Shown here: positions 25,578 through 34,921 of the stretch, in pieces | Numbering within the stretch: the first letter of the stretch is position 1 | Layout of the letters: each line of letters opens with the position of its first letter | Assembly: GCA_947084925.1 (NCBI GenBank) | Contig: CAMTUJ010000010.1 | Location: forward strand, 124,001 to 188,000 | Length of the DNA stretch: 64,000 nt | Direction: 5' to 3' | Origin: JAGPUQ01 sp947084925 | GTDB taxonomy: Bacteria; Pseudomonadota; Gammaproteobacteria; Pseudomonadales; Porticoccaceae | Notes under the pieces: model-generated | Seen by the model: the letters and a program-made list of their open reading frames with translations, nothing else | What the model was told of the DNA's origin: nothing | Database searches by the model: none | Translations under genes and position numbers: made by a program

Positions 25578-26651
25578 ATGCGAGACCTTCGAAACGACCG
25601 TCTATTGCGTGCGTTGCTGCGGCAGCCGGTGGACGTGACGCCAATCTGGCTCATGCGCCAAGCCGGGCGTTACTTGCCTGAATACCGTGCGGTTCGGCAA
25701 ACCGCCGGCGATTTCATGAGCCTGTGCCGGAATCCGGAACGTGCATGCGAAGTGACCTTGCAACCCCTCGCTCGCTTCGACCTGGACGCCGCGATACTTT
25801 TTTCAGACATTCTCACCATTCCGGACGCGTTGGGCCTCGGGCTTTACTTTGAAGAGGGCGAGGGTCCGCGCTTTCGCAAACCCCTGCGTTCCAGTGCTGA
25901 TATCGAGAAACTCGGCGTATTGGACACCGCGCGGGACTTGCCCTATGTACTGGAAGCAGTGCGACTGATTCGTCGCGAATTGGATGGGGCGGTGCCCCTG
26001 ATCGGGTTTTCCGGCAGTCCCTGGACACTCGCCACTTACATGATCGAGGGTGGCAGCAGTCGCGATTTTGTCCGTACCAAGCAGTTGCTCTATAACGACC
26101 CGCAACTGCTGCATTTGTTGCTGAGCAAGCTGGCGATCTCGGTCACCGACTATCTGAACGCCCAGATAGCGGCGGGTGCCCAAGTGGTGCAAATCTTCGA
26201 CACCTGGGGTGGCGCCTTGAGCGCGGCGGCGTACCGCGAATTTTCGCTTGCTTACATGACCCGGATTCTGGCGGGTCTTACCCGCGAAGCCGAGGGGCGC
26301 GTGGTCCCGACCATCGTGTTCACCAAGGGTGGATCGCCCTGGCTGGATGCCATTGCCGGCAGTGGGTGTGACGCTGTCGGGCTGGATTGGTGCATGGACA
26401 TCGGGCAGGCTCGTGAGCAGATAGGCGACCGCGTCGCACTCCAGGGTAATCTGGATCCTGCGGTGCTGCGTGCACCGGCAACCGTCGTCGTGGCCGAGGC
26501 CGCGCGCATTCTCCAGTCCTTCGGTACCGGTTCCGGGCATGTATTCAATCTCGGGCATGGCATCAGTCCGGATGTCCACCCCGATCGGGTTGCCGCCCTG
26601 GTGGAAGCAGTTCACAGTATGTCGGTGAAACAGCGACATACTGAGGTGTAG
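25578..26651 (+). CDS. hemE: Uroporphyrinogen decarboxylase
   Basis: HemE decarboxylates uroporphyrinogen III to coproporphyrinogen III. The 357-residue product has the N-terminal signature TPIWLMRQAGRYLPEYR, the catalytic Asp region AAILFSDILTIPDALG, GFSGSPWTLATYMIEG and HVFNLGHGI. It lies 163 bp after aroB. In many relatives damX or gltB stands here, so hemE next to pil-aro genes is a local arrangement; the other heme genes are 15 kb away. Confidence 0.97.
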   Translation: MRDLRNDRLLRALLRQPVDVTPIWLMRQAGRYLPEYRAVRQTAGDFMSLCRNPERACEVTLQPLARFDLDAAILFSDILTIPDALGLGLYFEEGEGPRFRKPLRSSADIEKLGVLDTARDLPYVLEAVRLIRRELDGAVPLIGFSGSPWTLATYMIEGGSSRDFVRTKQLLYNDPQLLHLLLSKLAISVTDYLNAQIAAGAQVVQIFDTWGGALSAAAYREFSLAYMTRILAGLTREAEGRVVPTIVFTKGGSPWLDAIAGSGCDAVGLDWCMDIGQAREQIGDRVALQGNLDPAVLRAPATVVVAEAARILQSFGTGSGHVFNLGHGISPDVHPDRVAALVEAVHSMSVKQRHTEV

Positions 26652-26695
26652 TACGCGGCGTTGGTCGGCAAAAACCGCCGGTAAGTCGGACTTCG

Positions 26696-26723
26696 TTGCA
26701 AATGAACGGGCTTGCCCTATGCT
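26696..26723 (+). promoter_or_regulatory. Candidate sigma-70 promoter of the HD-GYP-like gene
   Basis: TTGCAA at 26696-26701 and TATGCT at 26718-26723 are separated by 16 bp, about 85 bp before the gene's ATG. Predicted from sequence only. Confidence 0.4.
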
Positions 26724-26807
26724 GAGGTAGCGTGGAACCACGCGTGTGTCGGCAGCGGTGGTGCCGACAAATTCCGGGCAACGGTCGATGAGGCGAAAGG
26801 GCCTGAC

Positions 26808-28199
26808 ATGGCAATCAAGCAAGTCAAGATCAATGTCAACGACCTGACCATCGGCATGTATGTGTCGCAGCTTGATCGGCCCTGGGCGCACACGCCGTTT
26901 CCGCTGCAAGGCTTTCAGGTCCGTACCACGGAAGACATCCATACCCTCCGCAATTACTGTGACCACGTTTATATAGATACCACCAAAGGCAAAAGTCCGC
27001 TCGCCGCGCAAATCATACCGAGCATGGACGCCCGTGCAGACAGCACAGTACGCCGACCGCCAATGCTCGGTCAGCGCGATCCCGGCAAGGGCGTGATCGA
27101 GCCCAACCCCCTGGTCATACGCAAAGGGGTATACGGCATCACGGTGCCGCTGCGCGCTGAAATGCGCCATGCCCGCATTGTCATCAAACAATTGCAGGAT
27201 CAGTTGACGGCGGCGGCCAAACAGCTCGCGCGGGGCCGGCTCGGGGACTACGACCAGCTGAAGCACAGCGCCGAGGGTATGGTTGACTCCGTGCTGCGCT
27301 GTCCCGATGCCTTTACCTGGTTGATTCGCCTGCGTCAGCATGATCAGCATACGCATGGGCACAGTCTGCGTTCGGCGCTGTGGGCGGTGCAGTTTGCGCG
27401 GTTTATCGGCATGGAGCGGCGCGAGATTTCCACCCTGTGCGTGGGAACTCTGCTCAAGGATATCGGCAAGACACGGGTGCCGGCCGCGATCCTTCGCAAA
27501 CGCAACCGTTCACCCGAGGAAGAACTTGAGTACCGCAAGTTCGTGGCGCATGGTGTCGATATGTTGCGGGACACGCGGACAGTGGAGCCGCGCATAATTT
27601 CAGTGGTGCGCTATCACTGCGAACGCATGGATGGGTCCGGTTTCCCCGAGGGGTTGGGGGGCAGCAAGATTCCGTTGTTGGCGCGGATAGCGGGGATAGC
27701 CACGGTCTTCGATGCGATCAGCAACCCTTTCGAAGCCGAGCAGCCCGTGGCGCCATCAAAGGCGGTCAGTCTGCTTTACGATATGCGCGGGATCGAGTTT
27801 CAGGAAGATCTGGTGGTCCAGTTCATCCAGTCGATCGGGCTTTATCCCGCCGGAACGCTGGTGGAACTGACCACAGGTGATATCGGCATTGTCGTCGAAC
27901 AGCACCCCGACTCCCGCCTCACCCCGCAGATAGCGGTACTGGATCTGGGGGGCGGTGATCTCAATAAAAACTTCATCCTGATCGACCTCAAGGACCAGGA
28001 AACGGCGCGCAGGCTCCTGGTGGAAAACGGTCGGGATAACGCGAACGAAGTGGAGCGGGTGGCCATCGCCCGTGACCTCGAGCCAACCGGTTACGATATC
28101 GATGTGTCGGCTATTTCCGGCCTGTTCATGCAGGCCGAGCAGGAGCGCCGGAGCGGCTTCATCGCGAGTCTGCGGGAGCGCTTTGGCAAGCCGCATTGA
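26808..28199 (+). CDS. DUF3391/HD-GYP-domain protein with altered metal site
   Basis: The 463-residue protein has an N-terminal DUF3391-type segment (QVKINVNDLTIGMYVSQLDRPW) and a central HD-GYP-type domain: HTHGHSLRSALWAVQFA, LLKDIGKTRVPAAIL, YHCERMDGSGFPEGLGG and KIPLLARIAGIATVFDAI. HD-GYP enzymes hydrolyse cyclic di-GMP. Here the His of the defining His-Asp pair is Lys217, and GYP reads GFP, so catalysis is doubtful and the protein may be a non-catalytic sensor. The ATG at MAIKQVKINVNDL was chosen because it starts the conserved region. The C-terminal 90 residues are not assigned. Confidence 0.85.
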   Translation: MAIKQVKINVNDLTIGMYVSQLDRPWAHTPFPLQGFQVRTTEDIHTLRNYCDHVYIDTTKGKSPLAAQIIPSMDARADSTVRRPPMLGQRDPGKGVIEPNPLVIRKGVYGITVPLRAEMRHARIVIKQLQDQLTAAAKQLARGRLGDYDQLKHSAEGMVDSVLRCPDAFTWLIRLRQHDQHTHGHSLRSALWAVQFARFIGMERREISTLCVGTLLKDIGKTRVPAAILRKRNRSPEEELEYRKFVAHGVDMLRDTRTVEPRIISVVRYHCERMDGSGFPEGLGGSKIPLLARIAGIATVFDAISNPFEAEQPVAPSKAVSLLYDMRGIEFQEDLVVQFIQSIGLYPAGTLVELTTGDIGIVVEQHPDSRLTPQIAVLDLGGGDLNKNFILIDLKDQETARRLLVENGRDNANEVERVAIARDLEPTGYDIDVSAISGLFMQAEQERRSGFIASLRERFGKPH

Positions 28200-28235
28200 G
28201 CGCCGCCCCGGTTCCGCGGGGCGCGAGTGCGGGTT

Positions 28236-29090
28236 TCAGCGGGGCTGAGTGAGTCGCCCCAGTTCTTCTCCCATCCGTACACTCAGCCCGGAGGTCGCCA
28301 GCGTCAGCTCCACGCCGGGCGGCGCCAGCACGATGACCGTGGAGCCGAAACGAAAACGACCGAGTTCCGCGCCCCGCGCCAATACCACCGGGTTCGCTTC
28401 AAAGCTGTCTTCGCGCAACCTGGCCGGAAGATAACGGCCCTGCCAGACCGTGTCGATGCCGGCCACCAGCAGTGCGCCGACCAGCACCACCGCCATCGGC
28501 CCGGCGGGCGTATCGAACCAGCACACCAGGCGCTCGTTGCCGGCGTAAAGATTGGGCAGTGCGTGGGCGGTGCGCAGATTTACCGAGAACAGCCGGCCGG
28601 GAATGTAGCGGGTCGCGATAAGAGTTCCGGACAGCGGCATGTGGACGCGGTGGTAGTCGCGCGGCGACAGATAGATGGTTGCAAAACAACCATCGCGAAG
28701 CGCGGTGGTGCGCGCTCCGGATTCGCCCAACAGGGCTTCCAGCGTGAAGGTGTGACCCTTGGCTTGCAGCAGGCTGTTCCCCGCGATGCGGCCCGCTTCG
28801 CTGATGACGCCGTCGGCCGGTGACACCAGTGTCCGCGCATCACCCATCAGCGGGCGTACTCCGGTCCTCAGTGCGCGGGTGAAAAAATCGTTGAACGAGG
28901 CGTAGCGCTCGCAATCGGGTTCGGCTGCTTCCGTGAGGTCGATCCCGAAACGGCGAATGGCCGCGCGGATCAGCAGCCGTCTAACCCAGGAGATGCGCGT
29001 CTCGGCGAGGCGGCCGGCGAGCCGGCTGAGCAGGTGCTGGGGCAGTGCGCGTTGCAGGGCGAGATACAGGAAATCGCGAAACTCGTGCAT
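28236..29090 (-). CDS. psd: Phosphatidylserine decarboxylase proenzyme
   Basis: Psd makes phosphatidylethanolamine. The 284-residue product has the conserved NDFFTRAL segment, SPADGVISEAG, the catalytic His region YHRVHMPLSG, and the autocleavage motif FGST near the C-terminus, where the Ser becomes the pyruvoyl group. Psd next to rsgA and orn is typical of gammaproteobacteria; 22 bp separate it from rsgA. Confidence 0.96.
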   Translation of the reverse strand: MHEFRDFLYLALQRALPQHLLSRLAGRLAETRISWVRRLLIRAAIRRFGIDLTEAAEPDCERYASFNDFFTRALRTGVRPLMGDARTLVSPADGVISEAGRIAGNSLLQAKGHTFTLEALLGESGARTTALRDGCFATIYLSPRDYHRVHMPLSGTLIATRYIPGRLFSVNLRTAHALPNLYAGNERLVCWFDTPAGPMAVVLVGALLVAGIDTVWQGRYLPARLREDSFEANPVVLARGAELGRFRFGSTVIVLAPPGVELTLATSGLSVRMGEELGRLTQPR

Positions 29091-29112
29091 GAAGGAAAGC
29101 CGTTGGTGCCGC

Positions 29113-30090
29113 TCAGGGTGCGGTTTGCAATTGGTGAAAGCTGACCAGGCGGCGGGGGTCCACTTCCCCGCGCTGGATGGCGGCGACGATGGCGCAACCC
29201 GGATCTTCCCGGTGCGCGCAATCGCGAAACCGGCACTGCATGGCCAGCGGCGCGAGCTCGATAAACCCGGCCATGAGGCGCTGCGGGTCCGGGCATTCCA
29301 CCCCGAACTCGCGAATGCCGGGAGAGTCGATCACCGCACCGCCGGGGACCGGATAAAACCGCGCCGTGGTGGTGGTGTGGCGACCCTTCGCCCCGGAGTC
29401 GGAGAGTGCGCCGACGGTGGCGTCGGTGCCGGGAAACAGCCGGTTGATCAGCGATGATTTGCCGACTCCCGACTGCCCGCAAAAAATGCTGACCTTGCCG
29501 CTCAGACGCGCGCGCAGTGCATCAATGCCGGCGCCGGTATGGGCGGAAACCCGCAGCACCGGATAACCCAGGGCACCGTGCGAGGCGCAGATGGCATCGA
29601 CCGCCTGCCGACCCGAGGCGGAACCGAGATCGCATTTGTTGACAAGGATCAGGGCGCTCATGCCTTCCAGTTCGGCGGCGGCCAGGAACCGGTCGACGAG
29701 ATTGGCGTGGGGCTCCGGCGCGGGTGCGATCACGATCCCCACCTGGTCGATATTGGCGGCGAGGATCCGCACATGGTTGTTGTCGCGGCGGCGGAGCACG
29801 CTGCGCCGTGGCGCCACCGCGGTGATGACCCCGCGACGACCGCCGGTCTGCCAGAGTACGCGATCGCCCACCACGGGTTCCAGATGTGTGCGGAGGTAAC
29901 AGCGCTGGCGGGGTTGTTCCGGATGCTCGGGGTCAACCACGTCCGCTTCGCGACCGTAGCGGGCGGTAACCAGGCCGGCGCGTTCGGTGCCGACGTTGTC
30001 CGGGTTGTCCGTGCCGAGGCGGTCGAGCGCGCGCTCCCGGTTGGTCCCGATCCGGCGCCGCTGTTGCAGCGACAGCCTGCGTTTTGCCAT
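29113..30090 (-). CDS. rsgA: Ribosome small-subunit-dependent GTPase A
   Basis: RsgA (YjeQ) is a circularly permuted GTPase acting late in 30S maturation. The 325-residue product has an OB-fold N-terminus, then G motifs in permuted order: G4 as LVNKCD, G1 as FCGQSGVGKSSLINRL, G3 as DSPGIREF. The C-terminal zinc site is MQCRFRDCAHREDPGCAI. It is divergent from orn. Confidence 0.96.
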   Translation of the reverse strand: MAKRRLSLQQRRRIGTNRERALDRLGTDNPDNVGTERAGLVTARYGREADVVDPEHPEQPRQRCYLRTHLEPVVGDRVLWQTGGRRGVITAVAPRRSVLRRRDNNHVRILAANIDQVGIVIAPAPEPHANLVDRFLAAAELEGMSALILVNKCDLGSASGRQAVDAICASHGALGYPVLRVSAHTGAGIDALRARLSGKVSIFCGQSGVGKSSLINRLFPGTDATVGALSDSGAKGRHTTTTARFYPVPGGAVIDSPGIREFGVECPDPQRLMAGFIELAPLAMQCRFRDCAHREDPGCAIVAAIQRGEVDPRRLVSFHQLQTAP

Positions 30091-30194
30091 GCCCCGAAGT
30101 GCCTGTGTTGTAGGGTGCCAAGCATATAGGATAATCCCCCCGCCAGTACCGACGCCGTCCGGCGCCGATGCTGGCGCCGCCGGCTGGAGCGAAA

Positions 30195-30746
30195 ATGAAC
30201 ACAGGCAACCCCGCGGATCTCCATCTGATCTGGATCGATCTGGAAATGACCGGTCTGGACACGGTCAACGACACCATCATCGAGATTGCCACCCTGGTGA
30301 CCGATCGCGATCTCAACGTGCTCGCCGAAGGGCCGAGTCTCGCCATTCATCGGCCGGATGCCGTGCTCGGAAAAATGGACGACTGGAACACCCGGCAGCA
30401 CACTCAGTCGGGGCTGGTGCGACGGGTGCGCGCGAGCCCTTACAGCGCGCGCGATGCCGAGCTCGCAACGCTGGCGTTTCTGCGCGCTTGGGTGGCGCCC
30501 GGGGTGTCGCCGATGTGCGGTAACTCGATCTGTCAGGATCGCCGTTTCCTGGCGCGGGAAATGCCGGAACTGGAAGCCTATTTTCATTACCGCAATCTGG
30601 ACGTCAGCACCGTGAAGGAATTGGCGCGGCGTTGGCGGCCGGATTTGCTCGATGGTATGCGAAAGAACTCCCAGCATCTGGCGCTGCAGGATATTCGCGA
30701 TTCGGTCGCCGAGCTGAATTATTACCGCGAACACTTCATCCACTGA
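30195..30746 (+). CDS. orn: Oligoribonuclease
   Basis: Orn degrades 2-5 nt RNA fragments and pGpG left from cyclic di-GMP breakdown. The 183-residue product shows the DEDDh exonuclease motifs: LIWIDLEMTGLDTVNDTIIEIA, GNSICQDRRFLAREMPELEAYFHYRNLD, and the His/Asp end ALQDIRDSVAELNYYR. The ATG after the GGAGCGAAA site gives the family start. Confidence 0.96.
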   Translation: MNTGNPADLHLIWIDLEMTGLDTVNDTIIEIATLVTDRDLNVLAEGPSLAIHRPDAVLGKMDDWNTRQHTQSGLVRRVRASPYSARDAELATLAFLRAWVAPGVSPMCGNSICQDRRFLAREMPELEAYFHYRNLDVSTVKELARRWRPDLLDGMRKNSQHLALQDIRDSVAELNYYREHFIH

Positions 30747-30895
30747 GGCTTGCGTGCCGACGTCCCGTGGTCGCGACCGGCATGCCGCGCCGGCATTGCT
30801 GGCCACAGCCGGGTTCGTTAAGGTAGCGCGCTGCTGTCGTGAGCGTGGACCAGCGCGCCGCAATTCCGCCGCCAACAACCTGCCCTAGGAGCACC

Positions 30896-32023
30896 ATGAG
30901 CATTCCCTGGTTGACCGACGAAGAGCGTTTCATCGAAGAAACCGCGCGGCGTTTTGCCCGCGAGCGCCTGGCGGCAGGCTATCAGGAGCGCAGCCAGCAG
31001 GAATGCATCGACCGTTCCCTGCTGCGCGAGCTGGGCCAGTTGGGGCTGGTCGCGCCCACGCTCGCGGAGCACTACGGCGGCATCGGCGCTTCCAGCGTGG
31101 TGGCGGGCCTGGTCTGCGAAGCGCTCGCCTACGCCGACATCAACATCAGCTATGTCGCGATGACTTCACCCCTGGTGGGCGGCGTGATTCAGGACCATGG
31201 CAGTGAGGCCATGAAGGAAGCCGTGCTGCCGCGCATTGCCGGCGGGGAAATCCTGGTGCAACTGGGACTGACCGAACCCAAGGGCGGTTCGGATGCCGCC
31301 AATCTAGCGCTGCGCGCCACGCGCAAAGGCGACCGCTTCGTCCTCAATGGCGAGAAAACCTCCATCACCTACGGTGCCCAGGCCGAGATGATGCTGATGT
31401 TTGCGCGCACCGATCCGAACCTGCCGGGCGCGCGCGGCGTCACTGCCTTTCTGGTGCCGCTCGATCTGCCCGGCGTGACCTGCACTCGCTTTGCGGATGT
31501 GGGCAGTCGTCCGGTCGGTCGCGGGCAGGTGTTTTTCGATGACGTCGAGATTCCCGAGACCGCGATGGTGGGCAACGAGGGCGAGGGTTTCACCAAGGTC
31601 ATGCAGGGTTTCGATCTGAGTCGTTTTCTGATCGCGCTGATGTGTGTCGGCACTGCCCAGGCTTCGGTGGACGAGACCTGGCAGTACCTTCAGGACCGCG
31701 AAGCCTTCGGGCGGCCGCTCGCCAAGTTTCAGGGCACCACCTTTCCCCTCGCGGAAAGCGACAGCAAGCTCGCGGCCGTGCGCGCCCTGTCCTATCAGGG
31801 TCTGGCGCTGCGCGATCGCGGCATGCCGCACACCAAGGAAGCCGCGATGGTGAAATGGATGGGCCCCAAATGGGGGACCGACATCATCCAGGACTGCCTG
31901 GTGCTCCACGGCCATTACGGCTGGGGCATGGACCTGCCCCATCTGCAGCGCATGATCGACGTGATGGGCCTGCAGATCGGCGATGGCACGTCCCACATCA
32001 TGAAATCCATCATCGCGCGCTAA
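30896..32023 (+). CDS. Acyl-CoA dehydrogenase
   Basis: This 375-residue flavoprotein of the acyl-CoA dehydrogenase family has the FAD/substrate motif LGLTEPKGGSDAANL, GEKTSITYGAQAEMML, and the C-terminal helices with DREAFGRPLAKFQ and HGHYGWGMDLP. A catalytic Glu cannot be placed with certainty by eye. Start MSIPWLTDEERFI follows TAGGAGCACC. It opens a group of lipid-related catabolic genes running to 39.9 kb, next to the housekeeping orn; the specific acyl-CoA substrate is unknown. Confidence 0.9.
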   Translation: MSIPWLTDEERFIEETARRFARERLAAGYQERSQQECIDRSLLRELGQLGLVAPTLAEHYGGIGASSVVAGLVCEALAYADINISYVAMTSPLVGGVIQDHGSEAMKEAVLPRIAGGEILVQLGLTEPKGGSDAANLALRATRKGDRFVLNGEKTSITYGAQAEMMLMFARTDPNLPGARGVTAFLVPLDLPGVTCTRFADVGSRPVGRGQVFFDDVEIPETAMVGNEGEGFTKVMQGFDLSRFLIALMCVGTAQASVDETWQYLQDREAFGRPLAKFQGTTFPLAESDSKLAAVRALSYQGLALRDRGMPHTKEAAMVKWMGPKWGTDIIQDCLVLHGHYGWGMDLPHLQRMIDVMGLQIGDGTSHIMKSIIAR

Positions 32024-32188
32024 ACCATCGGCGCGGTCGGCGTCGCCTACAAATAGCCCTGTGAGCGCTGCTTCGGTCGGGGTGCGGCGGATTCGGGGTT
32101 ACACTCGACCGGCGGTGGCCTGACCCAAGCGCGGAAGTTGCCGCTCGACGGGATGGCTTTTTGCGGGAAGAACAAGTGGAGACCGGCG

Positions 32189-33049
32189 ATGTTCAGGAAA
32201 TTTAAAACCCAACCTTACTACCTGCTCTACTACATGCTGGGCTGGGCGATCGTGCTCGGAGCGATAACGGCCGGGGTCTGGACGCCGCCCGCGGGCGCGG
32301 GTGCGCAATGGCTGCTGTTGCTGATGGTCGCCTTGATCATCAGTACCCGGTTCGATGCCATGCTGGTTGCGGTCATCCCGGCGATCCTGCTGACGCCCGC
32401 GCCGCTCACCACCCTGATGTGGCTGGTGCTGCTGTTTCCCGTTACCTGGACGCTGGGGGTTTTAGGCGCCGTATTCATTCACAACGCGAGCCACGACCAG
32501 TTTCGCCCGCGCTGGCTGAATCCCGTGATCGGCGAACTCACGGGCTGGTTTCTGCGCACCAATCTGCTGGGCTGGAAGCTGGTGCACTATTACCACCACA
32601 AACACGCCGACGATCCCGAGCGGGATCCCCACTGCCCCGGGACCATGACGTTCTGGCGCTACGCCAACTGGATGCAGAGCGCTTCCATGCGCTACCTGGA
32701 TGCACGCCACAAGGAGATCCATCGGCTGCCCGCCTGGTATTACGGGATCGCCGGTGTCGCCGCGCTGACCGGCTTTGCCCTGATGCCGCTGAGCTGGTTC
32801 ATGTTGCTGGGGCCGACCTGGTTCGCCGCCGTGTGGATGCCGATCCTGTGCTCGGGTTGGTGGCTGTTCACGGTGATCAACTACCAGACGCATCCGGTCG
32901 GTGCCGATGGCCGCAACGGCCCGGTGGATCTGACCAGCCGCCGCTGGCAGCGCCTGGTCAATCGGGTCGGCTATGGCGGGTTGTATCACGCCGCGCACCA
33001 TCGCAATGCCCAGTTGTTCAACCCGAAGCCGCGGCGGCTCGCGTCCTGA
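32189..33049 (+). CDS. Membrane fatty-acid desaturase family protein
   Basis: The 286-residue integral membrane protein has the three histidine boxes of di-iron desaturases: HNASHDQF, HYYHHKHADDPERDPH and YHAAHHRNAQLF. Hydrophobic segments lie between them (WAIVLGAITAGVW, MLVAVIPAILLTP, WLVLLFPVTWTLGVLGAVF). It could be an acyl-lipid desaturase, hydroxylase or related oxygenase; the histidine boxes do not separate these. Start MFRKFKTQPYYLL has a GGAG site upstream. Confidence 0.85.
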   Translation: MFRKFKTQPYYLLYYMLGWAIVLGAITAGVWTPPAGAGAQWLLLLMVALIISTRFDAMLVAVIPAILLTPAPLTTLMWLVLLFPVTWTLGVLGAVFIHNASHDQFRPRWLNPVIGELTGWFLRTNLLGWKLVHYYHHKHADDPERDPHCPGTMTFWRYANWMQSASMRYLDARHKEIHRLPAWYYGIAGVAALTGFALMPLSWFMLLGPTWFAAVWMPILCSGWWLFTVINYQTHPVGADGRNGPVDLTSRRWQRLVNRVGYGGLYHAAHHRNAQLFNPKPRRLAS

Positions 33050-33155
33050 GGGGATGCCTTCCGAACCGGGACGCGTCGTTTCAAACCCCGGGGAAAATGC
33101 CATAATCGGCCACCCACGGACCCAACCGATAACCATTCACAGACAGGAGACGACC

Positions 33156-33638
33156 ATGACCATCAAGGCTGGCGATACCATGCCCGAAGGGCGCTTCACC
33201 ATCATGAAAGCCGACGGCCCCGGCTCCGTCAGCAGCAAGGAATTCTTCGAAGGCAAGAAAGTGGTGCTGGTCTCGGTGCCCGGCGCCTTCACCCCGACCT
33301 GCTCGCGGCAGCACCTGCCCGGCTTTGTCGAAAAAGCCGCCGAGTTCCAGCAGAAGGGCGTCAACACCATCGCCTGCATGGCGGTCAACGATGTCTTCGT
33401 CATGGATGCCTGGGGCAAGAGTGCGCACGCCGATGGCAAGGTGACCATGCTTGCCGACGGCAACGGCGACTACGCGCGTGCGCTGGGTCTGGAGCTGGAT
33501 GCCACCGGCTTCGGCATGGGCAAGCGCGGCCAGCGTTTTGCGCTGGTTGTCGACAACGGCAAGGCGACCCAGGTCTTTGTTGAAGAAGCCGGCAAATTCA
33601 AGGTCAGCTCCGCCGAGCACGTGCTCGCCAGTCTCTGA
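33156..33638 (+). CDS. Peroxiredoxin, Prx5/type II
   Basis: The 160-residue thiol peroxidase has the peroxidatic Cys in PGAFTPTCSRQHLPGF and the Arg region GMGKRGQRFALVVDNG, typical of the Prx5-like group that reduces peroxides with glutathione or glutaredoxin. The only other Cys is in NTIACMAVND. The ATG follows ACAGGAGACGACC. A strong terminator follows 10 bp after the stop, so this is probably a monocistronic unit. Confidence 0.93.
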   Translation: MTIKAGDTMPEGRFTIMKADGPGSVSSKEFFEGKKVVLVSVPGAFTPTCSRQHLPGFVEKAAEFQQKGVNTIACMAVNDVFVMDAWGKSAHADGKVTMLADGNGDYARALGLELDATGFGMGKRGQRFALVVDNGKATQVFVEEAGKFKVSSAEHVLASL

Positions 33639-33648
33639 GTCCAGTCCA

Positions 33649-33682
33649 CTGCCAGCCGCCACCGGGCGGCTGGCAGTCTTTT
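33649..33682 (+). terminator. Rho-independent terminator of the peroxiredoxin gene
   Basis: A perfect 12-bp stem (CTGCCAGCCGCC / GGCGGCTGGCAG) with a 4-nt loop is followed by TCTTTT. Confidence 0.88.
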
Positions 33683-33946
33683 GGCGCTGGAAATTCGCAG
33701 TGTGCCGGGCAATCCGGGCAAGATCAGCGCCTGTCGATATCCATTCCCGCCGATCACGCGCGCCCATCGGCAAAAGCGAGGAGCGGCAGGTTCCCGTTCA
33801 GGCGGCGCTTGCCCGGTCGAGTTGCTCCATGGCCTGGCACAGTGATTGCGGCCGGCAAAACATGGGCCGGCGCTGCCAGGCACTGCCCCGGGACCGATAG
33901 CGCTTTCTTTTTGCGGGCCAGGGAAAATGGTACTGTGGGTCACCTG
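33683..33946. other. Intergenic region before the transglutaminase-like gene
   Basis: With the terminator, about 308 bp separate the two genes. I saw no conserved gene, RNA or clear repeat. Frames open here continue the transglutaminase frame upstream of its likely ATG but lack conserved sequence. Confidence 0.5.
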
Positions 33947-34876
33947 ATGCCAAGCGATCCGTTCTCACCCGCGCCCGCGCTGGATCTCGCCGTCCGGGTG
34001 GGCTGCGAGCTGGTTTACGAGACGAGCGCAAATACGCCGGTGTTGCTGGCGTTCAAGCCGAAGCAGGACGCAATGCAGTCCATCCGGCAGGAGCGGGTGA
34101 ATTTCGAGCCGAATCTGCCGGCTACCCAGTTTGAGGACGAGCATGGGAACACCGTTTACCGGCTCATGCTGGTGCCGGGCCGCAATGTTCTGAGTTTCGA
34201 CGCCATCGTGCGGGTTCCCGGCATGCTGGAAGATTTCGCCCTGCTGGACGAACCCATTCCGCCCCACCTGCTGCCGCCGTCCATCCTGCGTTACACGCAG
34301 CCCAGCCGTTATTGCGATTCCGACAAGTTGCTTGATTTTGCCTGGCAAAATTTCGGGCATCTGCCGCAGGGCGTCGCGCGCGTGCAGGGTATCTGCGACT
34401 GGCTGCATCGGAACATCGAATACCGTACGCTTTCGGGCAGTCCGACACTGTCAGCCCATGACGTGATTCAGCGTGGCTACGGGGTCTGCCGCGATCTCGC
34501 GCATACCGCCGCCGCCCTGTGCCGCACCTTCAATCTGCCGGCGCGCTATGTCAGCGGTTATGTAGCGGACATCGGCTTTCCGGATCCCGGTACGCCGGAG
34601 GATTTCCACGCCTACATCGAGGTTTATATGGGCGGCCGCTGGCAGGTCTTTGATGCGCGTTTCAACGCGCCTCGCACCGGACGCATCCGGATCTCGACCG
34701 GTTACGACGCGGTGAATTGCGCCTTCACCACCCTGTATGGTCAGGCGTGCCTGGCCTATTTTCAGGTCTGGTCCTATCAGGTCGATCCGCGTGAAGTCCG
34801 GGTCGGCGATCCCGTCGATCTCTCCAAGCGTCTCTGTGGACAGACCGCGGTACGGTATCCGCTTTCAAACCCATGA
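33947..34876 (+). CDS. Transglutaminase-like cysteine protease-fold protein
   Basis: The 309-residue product has an N-terminal beta-rich domain, then a transglutaminase-like core with the triad Cys in RGYGVCRDLAHTAAALCR, His in GTPEDFHAYIEVYMGGRW and Asp in QVFDARFNAPR. No signal peptide is evident. Bacterial members are usually predicted peptidases or amidases, so true transglutaminase activity should not be assumed. A GTG nine bases upstream of the ATG is an alternative start. Role in this neighbourhood unknown. Confidence 0.85.
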   Translation: MPSDPFSPAPALDLAVRVGCELVYETSANTPVLLAFKPKQDAMQSIRQERVNFEPNLPATQFEDEHGNTVYRLMLVPGRNVLSFDAIVRVPGMLEDFALLDEPIPPHLLPPSILRYTQPSRYCDSDKLLDFAWQNFGHLPQGVARVQGICDWLHRNIEYRTLSGSPTLSAHDVIQRGYGVCRDLAHTAAALCRTFNLPARYVSGYVADIGFPDPGTPEDFHAYIEVYMGGRWQVFDARFNAPRTGRIRISTGYDAVNCAFTTLYGQACLAYFQVWSYQVDPREVRVGDPVDLSKRLCGQTAVRYPLSNP

Positions 34877-34921
34877 ATCCCCATCGACGCCGGCCAGGGC
34901 CAGCCGCACTCCTGATCCGCG

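Noticed and set aside
28203..28224. GCCCCG/CGGGGC hairpin between the HD-GYP-like gene and psd
   Set aside because: Only a 7-bp stem without a T-run; too weak to call a terminator.
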